Source: Anaerolineae bacterium
GTDB taxonomy: Bacteria > Chloroflexota > Anaerolineae > Anaerolineales > Anaerolineaceae
Direction: 5' to 3'
Length of the DNA stretch: 42,790 nucleotides
NCBI GenBank assembly: GCA_013177815.1
Contig: JABLXM010000008.1
Span: forward strand, 1 to 42,790
Within the stretch, counting starts at the first letter, position 1. The number at the start of each line of letters is the position of its first letter. Position numbers and translations under genes: made by a program. The notes under the pieces were generated by a model. That model was not told where the DNA came from, made no database searches, and saw only the letters and a program-made list of their open reading frames with translations. Shown piece by piece: positions 17,352-26,308 of the stretch.

Positions 17352-17960
17352 ATGAACCTGACCGATCCAATCACTCTCTCCCCCGCCTTCTACGCCCGCG
17401 ACGTCGTTCAGGTCGCGCGTGCGCTGCTGGGCACACGCCTGGTGCGCCGACTGGATGGCGCGCGCATTGGCGGCACCATCATCGAAGCCGAAGCCTACCG
17501 TGGTGAAGAGGACCTCGCCTGCCACGCCCGCGCCGGGCGCACACCACGTACTGCTATCATGTACGGGCTGCCCGGGTGCGCTTACGTCTACTTCACCTAC
17601 GGCAACCACTGGATGCTCAACGCGGTGTGCATGGCGGAGGGTTTCCCTGCCGCTGTGCTCATCCGCGCCATTCGCCCTGAAGAGGGCGTGGACGTCATCG
17701 CCGCCCGCCGCGCCCCCATGCCGCAACGCATCTGGACCGACGGACCCGGCAAGCTCACCAAAGCGCTGGCGATCGACGGCGCCCTCAACGGCGTCGACCT
17801 CACCGACCTCGCCGGCGGGTTGTGGATCGAGCCGGGCGAGCCGGTGCCGGATGCGCTTGTCCTCGCCGGGCCGCGCGTCGGGCTGGGCGCCACCCCCGAG
17901 CCGTGGCTTTCGATGCCGTGGCGCTTTCGGCTGGTGGCAGGAAAAAATGCAGATGATTAG
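17352..17960 (+). CDS. mpg: 3-methyladenine (alkylpurine) DNA glycosylase, AAG/MPG family
   Basis: ARALLGTRLVRRL, IIEAEAYRGEEDLACHARAGRTPRTAIMYG, AYVYFTYGNHWMLNAV, GPGKLTKALAID. Confidence 0.93.
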   Translation: MNLTDPITLSPAFYARDVVQVARALLGTRLVRRLDGARIGGTIIEAEAYRGEEDLACHARAGRTPRTAIMYGLPGCAYVYFTYGNHWMLNAVCMAEGFPAAVLIRAIRPEEGVDVIAARRAPMPQRIWTDGPGKLTKALAIDGALNGVDLTDLAGGLWIEPGEPVPDALVLAGPRVGLGATPEPWLSMPWRFRLVAGKNADD

Positions 17961-18100
17961 ATAATTAGTCGATCAGTCGCGCGCGCATGTGACTGATCGA
18001 CTAATCAACTTGTCATCTGATCATCTAATCATCTAATCGACCAGTCAACTTTGTACTGATCGACTGCTCACTAACCAACTCATCGACTAATCATCTCTGT
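17955..18100. repeat. AT-rich, stop-codon-dense degenerate repeat tract with a 15-bp hairpin (17964-17978 / 17991-18005)
   Basis: ATTAGTCGATCAGTC-gcgcgcgcatgt-GACTGATCGACTAAT perfect; followed by repeats of CATCTAATC and ACTGATCGACT. Confidence 0.8.
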
Positions 18101-18102
18101 GT

Positions 18103-19479
18103 CTATTCCCTATACTTCTGCCGCGGCAGGAACTTCCCGCCCGGTTGCTGCGCCGCCAGCGCGCCGTCTTCCACCACCACCTCGCCGCGCAGGATGGTCG
18201 CCGCCAGCCTGCCGCTGATCGGCAGCCCCTGCAGGATGGTGTGGTCGCCGGCGCCGTGCAGCCTGGCTGCTTCGAAGGCTGTCTCGCCCGCCGGGTCGTA
18301 CAGCGCGAAGTCGGCGTCCGAACCCTCGGCGATGACGCCCTTCTGTGGGTACAGGTTGAACAGTTTGGCGGGGTTAGTCGCCATCAATTCCACCATGCGC
18401 GTCAGCGCCAGTTTGCCCGCCTTCACGCCGTGGGTGAACACGAACGGCAGGCTGGTCTCGATGCCGCCCGCCCCGCCCGGCACGCCGCGGAAGTCGTCGC
18501 CCGCCTTCTGCTTTTGGGCGGTCGAATACGGGCAGTGGTCGGTCGCGATGGTTTGCAGGTCATCGTGTACCAGCGCCGCCCACAGCGCATCCTGGTCCGC
18601 CTGTTCGCGGATCACCGGCGCCAGGATGTAGTTGGCGGCTTCGGGCTTGCCGGATTTGTAGACCGCATCGGTGAAGCCCAGGTACTGCGGACAGGTTTCG
18701 CCTGTCACCCGCATGCCGGCTTTGTGCGCTGCGCCGATCATGGCAGCGCCGTCGGCGGTATTGACGTGCACGATGTGCACGCGCGCGCCCAGGTATTCCG
18801 CCAGGTCCAGCACCCGCCGGGTGGCGCTGGTATCCGCCATGCGTGGGTGCGCCAGCGGATAGTAGCGGATGGCGGTCTGCCCGGCTTTCTCCAACTCCGC
18901 GCTGGCAAAGTTGATCAGCAGCCCGTCCTCGGCGTGGAAGCAGGTCATGGCGCCCAACTGGTCGGCTTTCTGCAGCGCCCGCAGGATGGGTTCGTCCTCC
19001 AGCCGGAAGCCGGCGTAGGCGGTGTAGATCTTGAAGGTGGTGATGCCGCGCGCCACCGCCTGTTCCATCTCCGCCAGCGTCTCAGCGGTCACTTTTCTCA
19101 GAATGAAGTGGAAGGAGTAGTCGCAGCGCGCCGTCATACCGGCTTTGATCAGCTCCCTGTCCAGGAAGGGCAAAATGTGCCCGGATTCATCTGGAACAAT
19201 GTACTCGATGATGGTGGTGACGCCGCCGAAGACTGCCGCCGTGGTGCCGCTGGCGAAGTCATCGACCGAATCGAACGACGCCGAGGGCCAAGGCAGGTGC
19301 ACGTGTGTGTCGATCACCCCCGGCAGCAGCAACTTGCCGCCCGCCTCCAGCACCCGGTTGGCGTCCGCGTCGATCCCCGGCGCGATCCTGGCAATCTTGC
19401 CATCCGCCACCGCCACGTCCGCGCTGAACTCGCGTTCCGGATTGACGCAGTGGGCATTCTTGATCAAGAGTTGGTACAT
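18103..19479 (-). CDS. Dihydropyrimidinase / hydantoinase-type cyclic amidohydrolase
   Basis: DTHVHLPWPS, TFKIYTAY (carbamylated Lys position), CFHAEDG, VHIVHVNT, ATDHCPY. Confidence 0.88.
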   Translation of the reverse strand: MYQLLIKNAHCVNPEREFSADVAVADGKIARIAPGIDADANRVLEAGGKLLLPGVIDTHVHLPWPSASFDSVDDFASGTTAAVFGGVTTIIEYIVPDESGHILPFLDRELIKAGMTARCDYSFHFILRKVTAETLAEMEQAVARGITTFKIYTAYAGFRLEDEPILRALQKADQLGAMTCFHAEDGLLINFASAELEKAGQTAIRYYPLAHPRMADTSATRRVLDLAEYLGARVHIVHVNTADGAAMIGAAHKAGMRVTGETCPQYLGFTDAVYKSGKPEAANYILAPVIREQADQDALWAALVHDDLQTIATDHCPYSTAQKQKAGDDFRGVPGGAGGIETSLPFVFTHGVKAGKLALTRMVELMATNPAKLFNLYPQKGVIAEGSDADFALYDPAGETAFEAARLHGAGDHTILQGLPISGRLAATILRGEVVVEDGALAAQQPGGKFLPRQKYRE

Positions 19480-19566
19480 GGGACCTCCTTTTCAACGGGA
19501 AAGGCGCATTGTTATTCTAGACCGTCCGCGCACGGCGGGCAAACCGGTTGTTGATGTGGCAGATAC

Positions 19567-20922
19567 TCACGCCGCCAGCAGCAGCTTGAGGTCGTTGATG
19601 TTGGTGCCGGTGTGTCCGGTGACGACGGCATCGCCCAGCCGCTCCAACGCTTCGAGCGTGTCGTGATCGCGCAGGCAGATATCGACGTTGATGCCCAGGC
19701 GCTCGGCTGTCTCCAGGGTGGCGTGGTCCACCATGCCGCCCGCCAGGTGGGTGGGACCATCGGTGCCGTCGGTATCCAGCGAGGCGACCAGCAAACCCGG
19801 CAGTCCGCTGATCTCGCGCGCGGCGGAGAGTGCGAACTCCTGGTTGGGACCGCCCATCCCGCGCTTGCCATCCTTAATGGTGACGGTATTCTCGCCGCCG
19901 GCGATGATGGCGCAGGGTGGCTGCATTGGTTGCCCGGAGTGGGCGATCTCACGCCCGATGGCGGCGAAGAAACCGCCCGAATCGCGCGCCTCACCCTTCA
20001 ACATGGTCGTCAGCAGCATGGGCTCGAAGCCCAGTTCGCGGCTGCGCTGCACCGCCGCCTGGCAGGCGACCACGCCGGGGACGAGGATGAAGGTGTGCAG
20101 CGGCTGCCCCTCGAAGGATTTAGGCGTCTCCTGTTCGGCGCCGCCCTCCCGCAGGTACGCCGCCGCAGCGGGTGGCAACTTATCCCACAGGTCGAATTCG
20201 TCCAGCACGTCGCGCGCATCCTCGAAGGTCGAAGTGTCCGCCACGGTGGGGTCGGTGATGTAATCCAGTGGGTCGCCGATGACGTCCGAGACGGTCAGGT
20301 TGACCAGCGTGGCAGGCAGCACGCGCTGCGCCAGCCAGCCGCCCTTGATGCGCGAGAGGTGCTTGCGTACGGCGTTGATCTGGGTGATGTCGGCGCCGCT
20401 CAACAACAGCAGTTCGTTGATGCGTTGTTTGTCCGCCAGCGAGACGCCCGCCACCGGCAGCGGCAACAGCGCTGAAGAGCCGCCGGTGATGGCGGCGATG
20501 ACCAGGTCCTTCTGGGTGCAGGTGCCGACAAGGTCGAACATGCGCTGCGCGCCGGCGTGCCCGTGCGTGTCCGGCAGCGGGTGGGCGCCGTGCACCACTT
20601 CGATGTGTGCGAGCTGCGCCGGGTAGCCGTGCTTCAGCACCACCAGCCCGCCGCTGATGCGCTCACCCAGGATCGACTCCAGCGCGGTGGCGATCGGTGC
20701 GGTGGCTTTGCCGGCGCCGATCACCAGCACCCGCTCGAAGCGCCGCAGGTCCAGCGCCAGCGCGCCGATGTGGAGCGTCTCGCCCTCCAGGTGGATCAGC
20801 CGCATGGCGGCGTGGTAGGGGTCGGCGGCTGCCAGTGCATGCTCGATGATATCCAGCGCCATGCGGCGCAGGCGGGCGTCGCCGTGATTGGTGAGGTCGT
20901 CCGCGTTCTGGATATGAGGCAT
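19567..20922 (-). CDS. Glycerate 2-kinase (DUF4147/MOFRL type)
   Basis: VLVIGAGKATAPIA, GGLVVLKHGY, ITGGSSALLPLP, NAVRKHLSRIKGG, TDGTDGPTHLAGGMVD; start Met at 20922. Confidence 0.9.
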   Translation of the reverse strand: MPHIQNADDLTNHGDARLRRMALDIIEHALAAADPYHAAMRLIHLEGETLHIGALALDLRRFERVLVIGAGKATAPIATALESILGERISGGLVVLKHGYPAQLAHIEVVHGAHPLPDTHGHAGAQRMFDLVGTCTQKDLVIAAITGGSSALLPLPVAGVSLADKQRINELLLLSGADITQINAVRKHLSRIKGGWLAQRVLPATLVNLTVSDVIGDPLDYITDPTVADTSTFEDARDVLDEFDLWDKLPPAAAAYLREGGAEQETPKSFEGQPLHTFILVPGVVACQAAVQRSRELGFEPMLLTTMLKGEARDSGGFFAAIGREIAHSGQPMQPPCAIIAGGENTVTIKDGKRGMGGPNQEFALSAAREISGLPGLLVASLDTDGTDGPTHLAGGMVDHATLETAERLGINVDICLRDHDTLEALERLGDAVVTGHTGTNINDLKLLLAA

Positions 20923-20926
20923 GGTT

Positions 20927-22201
20927 TTACCCCACCGGGCGGCGGAAGTTGCGCCCGGGGTAGACGGCGGCATCGTCCAGTTCCTCGGCGATGCGCAGCA
21001 GTTGGTTGTATTTGGCAGTGCGCTCGGAGCGGGTGGTGCCGGTCTTGATCTGCCCGCAGTTGAGCGCCACGGCGAAATCGGCGATGGAGGTGTCCTCGGT
21101 CTCGCCGGAGCGTTCCGAAACCTGAACGCCGTAGCCGTTGCGGTAAGCCAGTTCGGCGGCGTCCAGCGCCTCGCTGAGCGTGCCGATCTGGTTGAACTTC
21201 CATAGCACGGCGTTGGCGGCGCCCATCGCCACGCCCTTCTGGATGAAGGTGGTGTTGGTGGTGAACAGGTCGTCGCCCACGATCTGCACGCCATCCAGCT
21301 TGCTGGTCAGCAGTGCCCAACCCTCGAAGTCGTCCTCCATCAGCGGGTCTTCGATGGAGGCGACCGGGTAGTCGCGGCACAGTTTGGCGTACATGGCGAT
21401 GACGTCGTCGCGGGTCATGTTCTCACCGTTGAAGACGTAATGACCCTGCTCCCAATCGTACCAATGGGAGGCGGCGGCATCGAAGCCGTACACGATGTGC
21501 TTGCTGTAGCCGCTGGCATCGACCGCGCTGGTGAGAATTTGCATGGGCTCATCCAGACCGCGCAGCGGGGGGGCGAAGCCGCCCTCATCGCCAACATTAC
21601 AGGCGATCTTGCCGAAGCGGTCGACCAGGATGTCGTGCAGGTGCAGGTTGATCTCGTAGCACATCTGCAACCCTTCCAACAGTGAGTTGGCGCCGACCGG
21701 CATCACGATGAACTCCTGAAATTCGAGATCGTTGGAGGTCAGTTTGCCGCCATTGATGAGGTTGACGAGCGGCACCGGCAGGATGTGGGCGTTGGTGTTG
21801 ATGTAGCGGTAGAGCGGCAGCTCGGCGGCGAAGGCGCCGGCGCGAATGGTAGCCAGCGAGACGCCCACGATGGCGTTGGCGCCCAATTTGGACTTGTCCG
21901 GTGTGCCGTCCAGTTGGCGCAGCGTTGCATCGATGGCGCGCTGGTCGCGCACGTCCATACCGACCACAGCCGGGGCGATGACCTGGTTGACGGTCTGCAC
22001 GGCTTTGGTGACGCGTTTACCGCCCCAGCGCGCGCCCCCATCGCGCAGTTCGACCGCCTCGCGTTGCCCGGTGGAGCGCCCGGCAGGCACCGGTGCGCGG
22101 GCAGCCAGGACGTCATCGACCCACAGGTCAACTTCGACGGTGGGGAACCCGCGGCAATCGATGATCTCGCGGGCGAAGACTTTACTAATTGTATAGTTCA
22201 T
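20927..22201 (-). CDS. Enolase-superfamily paralogue with altered active site (enolase-like)
   Basis: Enolase scaffold (NVGDEGGFAP, ASIEDPLMEDD, QIVGDDL, WKFNQIGTLSEA, RSGETEDTSIAD, IKTGTTRSER) but NGGKLTSN and VSERSGETED replace the usual His-containing motifs. Confidence 0.9.
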   Translation of the reverse strand: MNYTISKVFAREIIDCRGFPTVEVDLWVDDVLAARAPVPAGRSTGQREAVELRDGGARWGGKRVTKAVQTVNQVIAPAVVGMDVRDQRAIDATLRQLDGTPDKSKLGANAIVGVSLATIRAGAFAAELPLYRYINTNAHILPVPLVNLINGGKLTSNDLEFQEFIVMPVGANSLLEGLQMCYEINLHLHDILVDRFGKIACNVGDEGGFAPPLRGLDEPMQILTSAVDASGYSKHIVYGFDAAASHWYDWEQGHYVFNGENMTRDDVIAMYAKLCRDYPVASIEDPLMEDDFEGWALLTSKLDGVQIVGDDLFTTNTTFIQKGVAMGAANAVLWKFNQIGTLSEALDAAELAYRNGYGVQVSERSGETEDTSIADFAVALNCGQIKTGTTRSERTAKYNQLLRIAEELDDAAVYPGRNFRRPVG

Positions 22202-22292
22202 GCGGCATTCCTCTGGGTGATGGGAGTTGAATTGGTGGATGGACGCCAGGAACTGTGGATCCGGACTCATTATAGCGCAAACGAGAGAGCAA

Positions 22293-22315
22293 TGTCAACA
22301 ATCCTAATGTTGACA
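22293..22315. promoter_or_regulatory. Candidate GntR-family operator TGTCAACA-N7-TGTTGACA
   Basis: Perfect 8-bp inverted repeat between divergent operons; right arm contains the TTGACA -35 of a rightward promoter. Confidence 0.6.
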
Positions 22316-22393
22316 ATTGGTACATAATTTGCTAAACTATAATGCGAGGCGGTGATGCCTCGCTCCCATAATAAAGTATGAATGGATGAGACC

Positions 22394-23062
22394 ATGGTTG
22401 AGATATCCACTCAATTTAAGGTCGAACGACAATCGCTGGCGAGTGAGGTCGCCAAGCGCCTGAGCCGCCTGATCCAGGATGGCACCATCCCGCCGGGTAC
22501 GAGGCTGGTGGAAGCCGACCTGGCGAACCAGTTGGGCGTCAGCCGTGGACCGGTGCGCGAGGCGCTGCGCATTCTGGAAGCGACCGGGTTGGCTGAAGCC
22601 GTGCCGGGCAAAGGTAGTTACACCGCTACGCTCTCCAAGAAGGATGCTCAGGAAATCTACATGTTGCGCATCCTGCTGGAACAGGAAGCTGTGGTGCTGG
22701 CATGCCAGAACGCCAGCGCTGCGCAGTTGGAAGAGATGGAGAGCATCCTGGGCAATCTTTTCGAGGCTGCCGAGAATAAGGCATACAATGAGGTGGCGTA
22801 TCAGGATATCCGGCTGCATCGCAAGATTTGGGAGGCAGCCGGCAACCGGCGGCTCGAGCAGGTGCTGGACGGTTTGATCGTGCAGGCTCGGCGCTACCTC
22901 TCACTGCAAACCATGATGTATGAATCCACCATCGTGGGCGTGAGCGACCACCGCCTGATCATGGATGCGATCAAACAACGCGATTGCGCTGCCGCACGCG
23001 AAGTGATGCGGCAACACTTGGTGGAAGCCGCCGAAGCCGCCGCCAAGAACATCCACGATTGA
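22394..23062 (+). CDS. GntR-family regulator, FadR/FCD type
   Basis: wHTH (LIQDGTIPPGTRLVEADLANQLGVSRGPVREALRILEATGL) and FCD-type helical domain; start 22382 also possible. Confidence 0.9.
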   Translation: MVEISTQFKVERQSLASEVAKRLSRLIQDGTIPPGTRLVEADLANQLGVSRGPVREALRILEATGLAEAVPGKGSYTATLSKKDAQEIYMLRILLEQEAVVLACQNASAAQLEEMESILGNLFEAAENKAYNEVAYQDIRLHRKIWEAAGNRRLEQVLDGLIVQARRYLSLQTMMYESTIVGVSDHRLIMDAIKQRDCAAAREVMRQHLVEAAEAAAKNIHD

Positions 23063-23083
23063 TCTGTCATTGGAGAGCCTTCG

Positions 23084-24268
23084 ATGGCGAATTTAGAGAC
23101 GACTTTTACCGGTATTCACTTCCCCAATCCCTTCTTGGTATCGTCATCTCCATCCACCACCAACGCCCACATGATCAAGAAAGCCTTTCGCGCCGGCTGG
23201 GGCGGCGTGGTGCTCAAAACGGTTGGGCTGGAGCCAACCCCCAACCCCAGCCCGCGCATGCAGGTCGTTAAAGATGGGCGTGATAAGCGGGGTCTGGTGA
23301 ACATCGAATTGATCAGCGACCTGACGGCGTTGCAGTGGGTGGATGAGTTGAAGAGCATCCGCGATGAGTTCCCTGAGCGACCGCTGATCGCCAGCATCAT
23401 GGGCGGCGGCAGGGCTGAAGACTGGCAGGAGGTGGTTCACCTGCTGGAACCCCACGGCGTGAACGCTTTCGAAATGAACGTCTCGTGCCCGAACTTTGCC
23501 CACGGCGGGCGCGGCTCGCAACTGGGGCAGGACCCGGAATCGCTGGCATTGGCGATTGGCTGGGTGCGCCAGGCGACCAGCCTGCCGTTATGGGTCAAAC
23601 TGACACCCAACGTGGCGGACGTGACGCCGCTGGCACAGGTGGCGAAGGAGATGGGCGCGGATGCGGTCGTGGCGACCAACACACTTTCCGGCATGGCGGG
23701 TGTGGACCTGGAGTGCTTTGCCCCATTGCCAACCGTGGGTGGGATCGGCATCTTTGGTGGTTATAGTGGACCAGGTCTGAAGGCGGTGGCGCTACGCTGC
23801 GCCGCCAGCATTGGGCGCGCGGTCGATATCCCGCTGGCGGGCTGCGGCGGGATCAGCAAATGGCGCGATGCGGCGGAATACATGACGGTGGGCGCCAGCC
23901 TGGTGCAGGTGTGCACGGCGGTGATGTGGAACGGTTATGAGATCATCGCTAAGTTGACCAAAGGGTTGAACGATTACCTGGACCAACACGACCTTGCCAC
24001 GGTAAACGACCTGGTGGGCAAGGCGCTGCCGCAACTCAAGAATTATCCCGATATCGACCTGAACATCAAGCTGCTGGCATATGTCGATCCCAACAAATGC
24101 AACGGTTGCGGCTTGTGCGTGAGGGCGTGTGATGCGGGCGGGTTCGAAGCGCTGTTCATACAGGATAAGAAAGCGGTGGTGGATGTGCTGGTGTGCGATG
24201 GGTGCGGGTTGTGCATTGGCATGTGTCCGACGGATGGGATCAGCATGGTGGCGAAAGCCGCACCTTAG
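23084..24268 (+). CDS. preA: PreA-like dihydropyrimidine dehydrogenase catalytic subunit with C-terminal 2[4Fe-4S]
   Basis: FEMNVSCPN (catalytic Cys loop), VVATNTLSGM, GCGGISKWRDAAEYMTVGASLVQVCTAVMW; CNGCGLCVRACD and CDGCGLCIGMCP. Confidence 0.88.
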   Translation: MANLETTFTGIHFPNPFLVSSSPSTTNAHMIKKAFRAGWGGVVLKTVGLEPTPNPSPRMQVVKDGRDKRGLVNIELISDLTALQWVDELKSIRDEFPERPLIASIMGGGRAEDWQEVVHLLEPHGVNAFEMNVSCPNFAHGGRGSQLGQDPESLALAIGWVRQATSLPLWVKLTPNVADVTPLAQVAKEMGADAVVATNTLSGMAGVDLECFAPLPTVGGIGIFGGYSGPGLKAVALRCAASIGRAVDIPLAGCGGISKWRDAAEYMTVGASLVQVCTAVMWNGYEIIAKLTKGLNDYLDQHDLATVNDLVGKALPQLKNYPDIDLNIKLLAYVDPNKCNGCGLCVRACDAGGFEALFIQDKKAVVDVLVCDGCGLCIGMCPTDGISMVAKAAP

Positions 24269-24285
24269 TGACCAGGAGTAATGTT

Positions 24286-26190
24286 GTGCACGACAATAAC
24301 AACGGTTATGCCGGGAAGATTCTGTGGGTAGACCTGGCTGACAGGTCATTCCGCGAGGAAGAGACTGATAATTACAGGGAATGGATCGGTGGGCGGGGAT
24401 TGGGCTTGGCGTTGCTGGCGCGATTGCCGGACCTGGCTGCGGATGATCCGGCGAAACAACCCATCGCCATAACCAGCGGACTGCTTTCGGGCAGCGCCAT
24501 ACCCATGTCATCGCGTGCGGCTGTCACCGGACGCAACCAGCTATCCAACGGGATTTATTATTCCAATGTCGGCGGAGACTTTGGCTTGCGCATGAAGACA
24601 GCCGGTTACGATGCTGTCGTTCTCCGCAACGCCAGTTCCAGTCCGGTTTACCTACTGCTGGGCGAAAACGGACCCGAACTCAAGTCGGCAGACTCATTGT
24701 GGGGATTGCGTATCTCAGAAATGCGAGAGCGGTTGACCCAAACCTACCCCGACCGACCGTTCAGCTTCATTGGCATTGGTCCGGCGGGCGAGAACCTGGT
24801 GCGCATCTCCTGCCTGATGGTAGACCGCGCTCATGCGGCGGGCTGGGGCGGCGGCGGGCTGGTCTTCGGGTCGAAGCAACTCAAAGCAGTTGTCGCCTGC
24901 GGATACAAGAAGGTCGTATTCAAATATCCGGCAGAACTAACCCAAAAAGCACACCAACTGGATGCCAACATCGGTGCCTCGCCTGCCATGCAAGTGCTGA
25001 AGCGCGGCGGTACCCACGCATCGGCAGCGGCGGGCGGATTTTCAGGGAAAGTGCCCACGGCGGTCAAGAATATGCGCAATGAATTTCTGTCTCCTGAAGA
25101 ATCGAAACCAATTCAGGAAGCAGCCGCGCGCCAATGGGAGATCAAACGCGCGGGCTGCCCCGGCTGCAATCTGCAATGTCTGCATGTTTACCGTTTACCC
25201 ACAGCCGCCCAGGGTGAGTTGGAGATCGAAGGCATGCACGCCAATTCGGTGCGGGGGTTGGGTTCCAACCTGGGGGTCGATGATATCGAGGCGATCCTGC
25301 GGATGCACTGGCTGGTGAACGAGTATGGCATGGATGTCGATGGCGTTTCGTCCTCCATGGCGTTTGCTTTGGAGTGCGCCGAGAACGAACTGCTGCCGGT
25401 CGAACAGCCCGGCGGCGTGCGCCTGGAATGGGGGGATGCTGCCTCCCTTGTTCGCTTGACGGAACAAATTGCTCGTCGGGAGGGCTTCGGCGCATTGTTG
25501 GGAGAAGGAGCGTACCGGGCTGCCCAACAGGTCGGACCGGAGAGCATGGAATATGCGATGACCACAAAGAAAGTGGGCATCAACGAACAGGGCATCCGTT
25601 CACATCGCGGATGGGCGCTCGGCATCATGACGTCCACCCGCGGCGGTGGTCACCTGGGTGGCGCCGTCCAGTCTGAGAATCGGCAAATCAGCGCTGAAGA
25701 AGGCGCACGTCTCTTTGATAACCCCCTGGCAGGGAATCCGCAGGCGTATGAGGGAAAAGGCAGGATGGTCGCCTACAGCGAGGGTCTGAAAGCCATCATC
25801 GATAGCCTTGGATTATGCTATTTTGCTTATGGCTGGTACGACCGGGAGATCGCCAATATGAACGACCTGGCGGATTTGTATTTCGCCGCCAGTGGTCATC
25901 ATATCAGCGGTGAAGACCTGCACCATCAGGGATTGAGAGTTCACACCCTGGAGCGCTACCTGACGCACGTTTTTGGCGGGTTCGACCGGCGCGACGATAT
26001 GGTGCCAAAGCGATTTTTTGAGATGCCGAACGCGGATGGTCCATATGAGGGGGCAAAGCTTGACCGGGAAGCGGTGCAGCAGCAGTTGGATGAATATTAT
26101 GCTTTCCTTGGTTGGAATTCGTCCTCCGGGTTGCCGGATGCGGACGCGATCCACTCATACGATTTGGATAATTGGGTCATATTCGATTAA
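24286..26190 (+). CDS. Aldehyde:ferredoxin oxidoreductase (AOR) family tungsto/molybdo-enzyme
   Basis: GTG start after AGGAG; WIGGRGLGLALL, AGWGGGGLVFGSKQLKAV, CPGCNLQC, DSLGLCYF. Confidence 0.9.
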   Translation: MHDNNNGYAGKILWVDLADRSFREEETDNYREWIGGRGLGLALLARLPDLAADDPAKQPIAITSGLLSGSAIPMSSRAAVTGRNQLSNGIYYSNVGGDFGLRMKTAGYDAVVLRNASSSPVYLLLGENGPELKSADSLWGLRISEMRERLTQTYPDRPFSFIGIGPAGENLVRISCLMVDRAHAAGWGGGGLVFGSKQLKAVVACGYKKVVFKYPAELTQKAHQLDANIGASPAMQVLKRGGTHASAAAGGFSGKVPTAVKNMRNEFLSPEESKPIQEAAARQWEIKRAGCPGCNLQCLHVYRLPTAAQGELEIEGMHANSVRGLGSNLGVDDIEAILRMHWLVNEYGMDVDGVSSSMAFALECAENELLPVEQPGGVRLEWGDAASLVRLTEQIARREGFGALLGEGAYRAAQQVGPESMEYAMTTKKVGINEQGIRSHRGWALGIMTSTRGGGHLGGAVQSENRQISAEEGARLFDNPLAGNPQAYEGKGRMVAYSEGLKAIIDSLGLCYFAYGWYDREIANMNDLADLYFAASGHHISGEDLHHQGLRVHTLERYLTHVFGGFDRRDDMVPKRFFEMPNADGPYEGAKLDREAVQQQLDEYYAFLGWNSSSGLPDADAIHSYDLDNWVIFD

Positions 26191-26215
26191 GAGAGGAGGT
26201 GGCGCTATTGGTGAT

Positions 26216-26251
26216 ATTTGTTACTAGTATTGAAATTTGTTAAATAGTATT
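26216..26251 (+). promoter_or_regulatory. Tandem direct repeat ATTTGTTA-N2/3-AGTATT upstream of the BMP gene
   Basis: 26216-26231 and 26235-26251. Confidence 0.45.
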
Positions 26252-26308
26252 CTCTATACGGTTTTTTAACAATCGACAACGTAAAAATCTCTAAAGAGGA
26301 AGAAAAAA

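Noticed and set aside
23460-23530. Loss of the catalytic Cys in the PreA-like protein
   Set aside because: First suspected from the divergent GRGSQLGQ loop, but the catalytic Cys corresponds to the N-x-S-C motif, which is present (NVSCPN).
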